In this document: positions 58,462 to 64,000 of the stretch, in pieces
Layout of the letters: each line of letters starts with the position of its first letter
Position numbering within the stretch: the first letter of the stretch is position 1
NCBI RefSeq assembly: GCF_024506435.1
Contig: NZ_JANIET010000001.1
Coordinates: 2,914,001 to 2,978,000 of the forward strand
DNA: 64,000 nucleotides
DNA from: Pantoea trifolii
GTDB taxonomy: Bacteria > Pseudomonadota > Gammaproteobacteria > Enterobacterales > Enterobacteriaceae
Direction: 5' to 3'
Program-made: the position numbers and the translations under genes
Notes under the pieces: model-generated
Databases searched by the model: none
What the model was told of the DNA's origin: nothing
The model's input: only the letters and a program-made list of their open reading frames with translations

Positions 58462-59138
58462 CGAATGCGATAACCAATGCTGCGCACAGTTTCAATATTG
58501 ACGCTGTCGGCGGTTAACGCAGCCAGCTTTTGACGGATGTTGCTGATATGCACATCAACGCTACGATCGTAAGCTTCGCGCGGACGGCCAAGGCCTTTTT
58601 CCGACAGCTCATCTTTCGATACCACGCGGTCCGGCGCACGCAGCAGCAGATCCAGTAGATTGAATTCTGAAGCCGTCAGGTCGAACGCTTTGCCCTGCCA
58701 TTCGGTGATACGTGTGGCGGGATTGAGGCTGAGATCGCCCCAGCGCAGCAGCTCTTTCTTATCCGGCAGCGGAGTTTGATCTTCAAAGCGCCGCAGCACG
58801 GCACGCAGACGTGCCACCAGTTCACGCGGGTAACACGGTTTCGGCATATAATCATCCGCGCCCATTTCGAGGCCGATAACACGATCGATGTTGTCGCCTT
58901 TCGCCGTCAACATAATCACCGGCAAACGGCTGTTCTGGCGCACCTGACGCAGCACATCGATGCCGCTCATATCAGGCAGCATGATATCGAGAATCATCGC
59001 GGTATAATTACCCGACAGCGCACCTTCAACACCGGCGCTTCCGGTTAAAACCAATTGCGTTTCAAAGCCTTCCGCAATCAGGTATTGGCTCAGCATGGTG
59101 CCAAGCTCTACATCATCATCAACCAGCAGGATTTTCAT
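58458..59138 (-). CDS. CpxR-like response regulator (OmpR family)
   Basis: 226 residues. Receiver domain with Asp51 in MILDIMLPDMSG and Lys in MPKPCYPREL; OmpR-type winged helix (about 130-226) with FDLTASEFNLLDLLL and the CpxR-like LGRPREAYDRSVDVHISNIRQKL. It resembles CpxR more than OmpR or PhoB but differs throughout, so it is a paralogue. First gene of a two-gene operon with the kinase. Confidence 0.88.
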   Translation of the reverse strand: MKILLVDDDVELGTMLSQYLIAEGFETQLVLTGSAGVEGALSGNYTAMILDIMLPDMSGIDVLRQVRQNSRLPVIMLTAKGDNIDRVIGLEMGADDYMPKPCYPRELVARLRAVLRRFEDQTPLPDKKELLRWGDLSLNPATRITEWQGKAFDLTASEFNLLDLLLRAPDRVVSKDELSEKGLGRPREAYDRSVDVHISNIRQKLAALTADSVNIETVRSIGYRIR

Positions 59139-59258
59139 TTTTATCTCTCGTACAAAATTGCCGCTATTTTGTCCTGACTCCGCCGCGAACGCAGCCGGTT
59201 TTACGCGATCCTTACAGTGCTTACGCTAGACGATTATTAGGGGAACTATAGACAAAAA

Positions 59259-59293
59259 TGGCCCAGTCATACTTTAAAGGTATGCATAGGCCA
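59259..59293 (-). terminator. cysM terminator
   Basis: Two-part stem TGGCC/GGCCA and CATAC/GTATG separated by a symmetric 4-nt internal loop; on the minus strand TTTTTG follows directly. It closes the cysteine gene block before the two-component genes. Confidence 0.75.
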
Positions 59294-59315
59294 AATTAAA
59301 TGCGGGGAAAATCGC

Positions 59316-60197
59316 TCAATGGAAAACGCCGGTGGAGAGATAGCGATCGCCACGATCGCAAACAATCGCTACCACCACGCTGCCTGGCTGCGCGGTTGCG
59401 ATACGCAAGGCGCCCGCCACCGCGCCGCCAGAGCTAACGCCACAGAAAATCCCTTCACGCTGCGCCAGCGCGCGCATGGTCTCTTCCGCTTCGCGCTGCG
59501 CCATATCGATCACCTCATCCACCAGCTCCGGACGGAAAATACCGGGCAGATAGGCTTCGGGCCAGCGACGTATACCGGGAATGCTGCTGCCCTCTTGCGG
59601 CTGCAGGCCAATTACCTGCACCGCAGGCGCGAACTCTTTCAGGTAACGTCCCACGCCGGTGATGGTGCCGGTGGTGCCCATGCTGGAGACAAAATGCGTC
59701 ATACGGCCAGCGCTTTGCTGCCAGATTTCCGGGCCGGTGGTGAGATAGTGGCCCAGCGGGTTATCGGGATTGTTGAACTGATCCAGCACACGCCCTTCGC
59801 CACGCTCGGCCATTGCTTGCGCCAAATCGCGCGCCCCTTCCATGCCCTGCTCGCGCGTCACCAGTAATAACTCAGCGCCATAGGCGCGCATCGCGTCCTG
59901 ACGCTCCTGGCTCATGTTATCAGGCATCAGCAGACGCAGCTTGTAGCCTTTCATCGCGGCGATCATCGCCAGCGCAATGCCGGTGTTGCCGCTGGTGGCT
60001 TCGATTAGGGTATCGCCCGGTTTGATATCACCGCGCAACTCCGCCTGATGAATCATCGACCAGGCCGCACGATCTTTCACGGAACCGGCTGGATTGTTGC
60101 CCTCCAGCTTTAGCCAGATCTCGCTGCCGTTATCAGGCGTCAGGCGCTGCAACTTAATCAACGGCGTATTGCCGATGGTATTTTCCAGTGTGGTCAC
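59316..60197 (-). CDS. cysM: Cysteine synthase B CysM
   Basis: 293 residues (E. coli 303; the C-terminal ~10 residues after LSTGVF are missing here, replaced by a single His). PLP lysine in NNPAGSVKDRAAW, phosphate loop [12 protein letters not shown] and SMGTTGTITGVGRY. It can use thiosulfate as well as sulfide, producing S-sulfocysteine. Starts at GTG, as recalled for E. coli cysM; the ribosome site is weak. Confidence 0.95.
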   Translation of the reverse strand: MTTLENTIGNTPLIKLQRLTPDNGSEIWLKLEGNNPAGSVKDRAAWSMIHQAELRGDIKPGDTLIEATSGNTGIALAMIAAMKGYKLRLLMPDNMSQERQDAMRAYGAELLLVTREQGMEGARDLAQAMAERGEGRVLDQFNNPDNPLGHYLTTGPEIWQQSAGRMTHFVSSMGTTGTITGVGRYLKEFAPAVQVIGLQPQEGSSIPGIRRWPEAYLPGIFRPELVDEVIDMAQREAEETMRALAQREGIFCGVSSGGAVAGALRIATAQPGSVVVAIVCDRGDRYLSTGVFH

Positions 60198-60231
60198 GGT
60201 TTGATTCCAGACGAAAGAAGTGCAAATAAAA

Positions 60232-60252
60232 CGGGCGGGAAAGTCCCGCCCG
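60232..60252 (-). terminator. Hairpin between cysA and cysM
   Basis: Perfect 9-bp stem CGGGCGGGA/TCCCGCCCG with loop AAG; on the minus strand TTTTATTTG follows. It should reduce transcription from cysPTWA into cysM. Confidence 0.8.
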
Positions 60253-60269
60253 AAGGAGTGTCAAAAATA

Positions 60270-61358
60270 TCAGGCGCTCTCGGCAAAGGCAACCGGGCGC
60301 AACGGCGTAGTGCCATGGTAAATTCGCGCCTGTTGCAGGCCAACGAACAGGCGTTCACCGCGAATCGGTGCGTTATGGTCGCCATCAAACACCACCGAGA
60401 ACACATCGCCCTGCCAACCGCTCGGCTGCACCACCAATTGCCAGAAGTGACCACGCGGGCTGATCTCCAGCACCTGCACCGGTAAAGGCGTTTCCAGACT
60501 GCTCTGGCGTGAAATATCGATTTCCCACGGACGCAGGAACAGCTCAACCTCGCCCTGATGCGCCGGCGTATAGCCCAGCGGCCAGCGATGCGCGGCAACA
60601 TGGAACTGCGAGCCGTGCACTTCGCCCGCAAAGCGATTCACTTCACCGAGGAATTCGAGCACAAAGCGCGTCGCCGGGTCGCGCCACACGTCATCTGGTG
60701 TGCCAACCTGTTCGATGTTGCCCTGGCTCATCACCACCACGGTATCCGCCACTTCCATCGCTTCTTCCTGGTCGTGGGTGACGAACACGCTGGTGAATTT
60801 CAACTCTTCATGCAGCTGACGCAACCAGCGACGCAGCTCTTTACGCACCTGCGCATCAAGCGCGCCAAACGGCTCATCCAGCAGCAGAATTTGCGGTTCT
60901 ACCGCCAACGCACGCGCCAGCGCCACACGCTGCTTCTGTCCACCAGACAACTGCGCCGGGAAACGGTTTCCGAGATGGGAAAGTTGTACCATCTCAAGCA
61001 GACGCGTAACGCGCTGTTTGATCTCAGCAGCGCTCGGACGTTCACGACGTGGCAGCACCGTCAGGCCAAAGGCGATGTTGTCGAACACCGTCATGTGGCG
61101 GAACAGCGCGTAATGCTGGAAAACGAAGCCCACCTGACGATCGCGCGCATGGATGCGACTGACGTCTTTGCCATTGAAATGGATTTGTCCGCTGTTCTGA
61201 TGTTCCAGCCCAGCGATGATACGCAGCAGCGTTGTTTTACCGGAGCCGGACGGCCCCAGCAGCCCCACCATCTTGCCGGAAGGAATATCCAGAGAGATGT
61301 CGTTCAGTACCGACGTGCGGTCAAACGATTTGTTGATTTGTTTAATCTCAATGCTCAT
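60270..61358 (-). CDS. cysA: Sulfate/thiosulfate ABC transporter ATPase CysA
   Basis: 362 residues. Walker [10 protein letters not shown], signature [15 protein letters not shown], Walker [13 protein letters not shown]-loop [11 protein letters not shown], then a C-terminal regulatory/OB-like domain (about 240-350). Energises import by CysT/CysW. Its start overlaps the cysW end by 11 bp. Confidence 0.96.
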   Translation of the reverse strand: MSIEIKQINKSFDRTSVLNDISLDIPSGKMVGLLGPSGSGKTTLLRIIAGLEHQNSGQIHFNGKDVSRIHARDRQVGFVFQHYALFRHMTVFDNIAFGLTVLPRRERPSAAEIKQRVTRLLEMVQLSHLGNRFPAQLSGGQKQRVALARALAVEPQILLLDEPFGALDAQVRKELRRWLRQLHEELKFTSVFVTHDQEEAMEVADTVVVMSQGNIEQVGTPDDVWRDPATRFVLEFLGEVNRFAGEVHGSQFHVAAHRWPLGYTPAHQGEVELFLRPWEIDISRQSSLETPLPVQVLEISPRGHFWQLVVQPSGWQGDVFSVVFDGDHNAPIRGERLFVGLQQARIYHGTTPLRPVAFAESA

Positions 61359-62220
61359 GATTTTCCTCCTGTAGGCGCTTCTGCTGATGCTCTAATCGCC
61401 ACTGCACCACGCTTTTCAGAAACAGCGTTACAATTGCCATCAGGGTCAGCAGCGCGGCGGCGGTAAAGGCGCCCACGGTGTTGTAATCCTGATGCAGTAA
61501 TTCAACCTGAAGCGGCAAGGTATAGGTTTCGCCGCGAATCGATCCCGAAACCACCGAGACCGCACCAAATTCACCAATCGCTCGTGCGTTGGTCAGAACC
61601 ACGCCGTACATCAGCGCCCAGCGGATATTTGGCAGCGTCACGCGGCGGAACATCTGCCAGCCGGATGCGCCAAGCAGCACCGCCGCTTCATCTTCGTGGC
61701 TACCCTGGCTCAGCATCACCGGCACCAACTCACGCACCACAAACGGACAGGTAACGAAGATGGTGGCCAACACCATGCCCGGCCAGGAGAACATAATCTG
61801 AATGTTGTGCGCATCCAGCCAGCCACCGGCAGGACCGTTGACGCCCCAGAACAGCAGATACATCAAACCGGCAACCACCGGCGACACCGCAAACGGGATA
61901 TCAAACAGCGTCAACAGCAGTTGGCGACCAGGGAAAGTAAAGCGCGTTACCAGCCACGCCAGCAGCGTACCGAACACCATATTGACCGGCACGGTAATCA
62001 GCGCCACTAACAGGGTCAGCCAGATGGCGTGCAGCATGTCACCATCTTTCAGGTTATTCAGCGAGGCAACCAAACCCTGGTTGAGCGCTTCCCAGAAGAT
62101 GGAAACCATCGGCACCACCAGCAGCAGGATGGAAACCAGCGCGCCGATGCCAATCAGCAGCCACTTACCCCAGTTGACTGGCTGGCGGTCAGCGTGATTG
62201 ATGTGTGAAATTTCCGCCAT
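61348..62220 (-). CDS. cysW: Sulfate/thiosulfate ABC permease CysW
   Basis: 290 residues, six membrane helices and the EAA loop [22 protein letters not shown] for contact with CysA. Forms the channel with CysT. One-base overlap (TGATG) with the cysT stop. Confidence 0.95.
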   Translation of the reverse strand: MAEISHINHADRQPVNWGKWLLIGIGALVSILLLVVPMVSIFWEALNQGLVASLNNLKDGDMLHAIWLTLLVALITVPVNMVFGTLLAWLVTRFTFPGRQLLLTLFDIPFAVSPVVAGLMYLLFWGVNGPAGGWLDAHNIQIMFSWPGMVLATIFVTCPFVVRELVPVMLSQGSHEDEAAVLLGASGWQMFRRVTLPNIRWALMYGVVLTNARAIGEFGAVSVVSGSIRGETYTLPLQVELLHQDYNTVGAFTAAALLTLMAIVTLFLKSVVQWRLEHQQKRLQEENHEH

Positions 62221-63053
62221 CAGTGGCCTCCTAAGCGACGGCCAAAGCGGCTCTGCAAGGTGTTAATCGCGAACAGCAGCAATAAGGAAGCGGCCATGAT
62301 CACTGACGCGATGGCGCTCGCCGCCGGATAATCAAACTCCTGCAGACGCACGAAAATCATCAGCGAAGTCACTTCGGTTTTCCACGCGATGTTACCGGCG
62401 ATAAAGATCACTGCGCCGAACTCACCGATACTGCGGGTAAACGACAGCGCGGTACCGGCCAGCAACGCCGGTGCCACTTCTGGCAGCACCACGCGACGGA
62501 AGCTCTGCCAGCGCGTAGCGCCGAGGGTTTCCGCTGCTTCTTCATATTCCGGACCTAACTCTTCCAGCACCGGCTGCACGGTACGCACCACAAACGGGAT
62601 GCTGGTAAAGGCCATCGCCACGGCAATACCGAGCCAGGTATAAGAGACTTTGATATCAAAATGCGCCAGCCATTGGCCGTACCAGCCGTTGACCGAAAAC
62701 AGGCCTGCCAGCGTTAAGCCCGCCACCGCAGTTGGCAGCGCAAACGGCAGATCCATCAAACCATCAAGCAGCGTACGTCCGGGGAAGCGATAGCGGGTCA
62801 AAATCCACGCCATCAGCATGCCGAATACCGCATTGAACAGCGAAGCCACGCCCGCTGCCAGAATCGTCACTTTGTACGCAGCAACCAGCTGTGGATGAGT
62901 GATTACATCCCAGTATTGCGCCAGCGTCATCTGCGACAATTGCATCAGCAGCGCGCTGATCGGCAGCAGCAGAATCAGGCAGGTGAAGAGTAAGCTGGTG
63001 CCGAGGCTCAATCCAAAGCCGGGCAAGACACGTTTTTGAGCGAGCGCAAACAT
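62220..63053 (-). CDS. cysT: Sulfate/thiosulfate ABC permease CysT (CysU)
   Basis: 277 residues, six membrane helices, EAA loop YEEAAETLGATRWQSFRRVV. Partner of CysW. Starts with a one-base overlap of the cysP stop (TAATG). Confidence 0.95.
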   Translation of the reverse strand: MFALAQKRVLPGFGLSLGTSLLFTCLILLLPISALLMQLSQMTLAQYWDVITHPQLVAAYKVTILAAGVASLFNAVFGMLMAWILTRYRFPGRTLLDGLMDLPFALPTAVAGLTLAGLFSVNGWYGQWLAHFDIKVSYTWLGIAVAMAFTSIPFVVRTVQPVLEELGPEYEEAAETLGATRWQSFRRVVLPEVAPALLAGTALSFTRSIGEFGAVIFIAGNIAWKTEVTSLMIFVRLQEFDYPAASAIASVIMAASLLLLFAINTLQSRFGRRLGGH

Positions 63054-64000
63054 TAACCGCGCCCCGCTGCCAGTAGTTTGTCCAGCTCACCGCCACTGGC
63101 GAAATGGATTTTCATCACGTTGTCCCAGCCGCCAAAGGCATCTTTGACGTTGAACAGTTCAGTTTGTGGGAAGCGATCTTTCTGCTCCGCCATCAACTGC
63201 GCATTGTTCACGCGATAGTAGTAACTGGTGATAATTTTCTGCGCTTCAGGCGTGTAGAGATAATTCAGATAGGCTTTGGCCGCGTCGGTGGTGCCGTTGT
63301 GCTCGACATTTTTGTCGACCCACGCCACCGGGAACTCCGCCAGAATATTGGTTTTCGGCACGATCACGTCGTACTGATCTTTGCCGTACTGATTACGGAT
63401 GTTATTCACTTCCGATTCAAAGCTGATCAGCACATCGCCCAGCCCGCGCTCGGCAAACGTAGTGGTAGCGCCGCGACCGCCGGTATCAAACACTTCAACG
63501 TTCTTGAGGAACTTCGCCATATAAGCTTCAGTTTTAGCTTTATCGTTGCCATCAGCCTGATCGGCAGCGCCCCACGCGGCTAGATAGGTATAACGACCGT
63601 TACCGGACGTTTTTGGATTTGGGAAAATCAGCTTCACGTTATCGCGCGCCAGATCGGCCCAGCTGTGAATCTGCTTTGGATTACCCTTACGCACCAGAAA
63701 CGCCATGGTGGAGTAAAACGGTGAGCTGCTGTTTGGCAGACGCTGTTGCCAGTCAGCGGGAATCAGTTGGCCTTTATCATGCAGCACCTGCACATCAGTA
63801 ACCTGATTGTAAGTCACCACATCGGCGCGCAGACCTTGCAGAATCGCCAGCGCCTGCTTAGAAGAACCGGCGTGCGACTGCTTGATGGTCAGCTTGTCAT
63901 TGGGATGCGCAGCGTCCCACTGCTTTTCAAAGGGTGCATTCAGGGCAACAAACAGTTCGCGCGAAACGTCGTAGGAGCTATTCAGCAACTCGGTTGCTTG
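63053..64000 (-). CDS. cysP: Thiosulfate-binding protein CysP, 5' end cut off
   Basis: The last 315 residues, running off the window; the first visible codons read [20 protein letters not shown], so only the signal peptide and a few residues are missing (E. coli CysP 338). Typical core [18 protein letters not shown] and [20 protein letters not shown]. Periplasmic receptor of the CysTWA importer and first gene of cysPTWA. The CysB-controlled promoter would lie outside the window. Confidence 0.96.
   Translation of the reverse strand, partial: QATELLNSSYDVSRELFVALNAPFEKQWDAAHPNDKLTIKQSHAGSSKQALAILQGLRADVVTYNQVTDVQVLHDKGQLIPADWQQRLPNSSSPFYSTMAFLVRKGNPKQIHSWADLARDNVKLIFPNPKTSGNGRYTYLAAWGAADQADGNDKAKTEAYMAKFLKNVEVFDTGGRGATTTFAERGLGDVLISFESEVNNIRNQYGKDQYDVIVPKTNILAEFPVAWVDKNVEHNGTTDAAKAYLNYLYTPEAQKIITSYYYRVNNAQLMAEQKDRFPQTELFNVKDAFGGWDNVMKIHFASGGELDKLLAAGRG

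Noticed and set aside
59316..59345. Premature truncation of cysM
   Set aside because: Only about ten C-terminal residues are missing compared with E. coli; all PLP and substrate motifs are intact, so it is called functional.

Overview
The window is chromosomal DNA of a gamma-proteobacterium of the Enterobacterales, most likely Pantoea or a close Erwiniaceae relative. Gene order follows the E. coli K-12 50-55 min region almost gene for gene: smrB-sixA-fadJI-yfcZ-fadL-mlaA-yfdC-argW, then ypdK-alaC-ypdAB-glk-ypeC-mntH-nupC, then alaXW-yfeC-gltX-valUXY-lysV-yfeR-yfeH-ypeB-ligA-zipA-cysZ-cysK-ptsHI-crr-cysM-cysAWTP. Protein lengths mostly agree with the E. coli orthologues to within a few residues. 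An indole-pyruvate decarboxylase (ipdC) points to a plant-associated genus. The genus call is an inference from gene content and recalled protein similarity; no database was searched.

Layout. 1-6.4 kb: fatty-acid uptake and anaerobic beta-oxidation (fadL, fadIJ) with FadR-type operators. 6.4-14.2 kb: mlaA and a tightly overlapping ccmABCDEFGHI operon for cytochrome c maturation, placed between mlaA and yfdC and with CcmH and CcmI as separate genes. 14.4-26.3 kb: yfdC, tRNA-Arg(CCU), then an accessory stretch: three tandem coiled-coil/membrane-anchor paralogues, an AraC regulator with a divergent EamA exporter, an AriR-like protein, yhjX, two small lipoproteins, a possible sRNA, a UspA protein, and an IclR-controlled MFS/HlyD efflux pair. 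26.3-38.3 kb: ypdK, alaC, ypdAB, glk, ipdC, an aldo-keto reductase, ypeC, mntH, nupC. 38.5-41.8 kb: an overlapping operon of flavin monooxygenase, cysteine-dioxygenase-family protein and a four-domain rhodanese. 41.9-48.4 kb: two tRNA-Ala, a formate/nitrite channel, yfeC, gltX, three tRNA-Val plus tRNA-Lys, a flxA-like gene, yfeR/yfeH. 48.4-64 kb: ypeB, ligA, zipA, cysZ, cysK, ptsHI-crr, a CpxAR-like two-component system in the place where E. coli has pdxK, cysM, and cysAWTP running off the right end.

How it works together. Sulfur assimilation is prominent: sulfate uptake (CysPTWA, CysZ), both cysteine synthases (CysK, CysM), and a separate organosulfur operon. Pyruvate is a second theme: YpdA/YpdB sense it in E. 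coli, YhjX transports it there, AlaC makes alanine from it, and IpdC decarboxylates a related keto acid. The yhjX upstream region holds a direct repeat with the spacing reported for YpdB.

The most noteworthy observations are a 69/76/83-residue 'heptad ladder' of paralogues beside argW, a ~110 bp nested-palindrome element between crr and the two-component system, duplicated IclR-type operators, two GalR-like operators bracketing the aldo-keto reductase gene, and a probable sRNA near 21.1 kb. I saw no CRISPR array, insertion sequence, transposase, integrase or replication origin.
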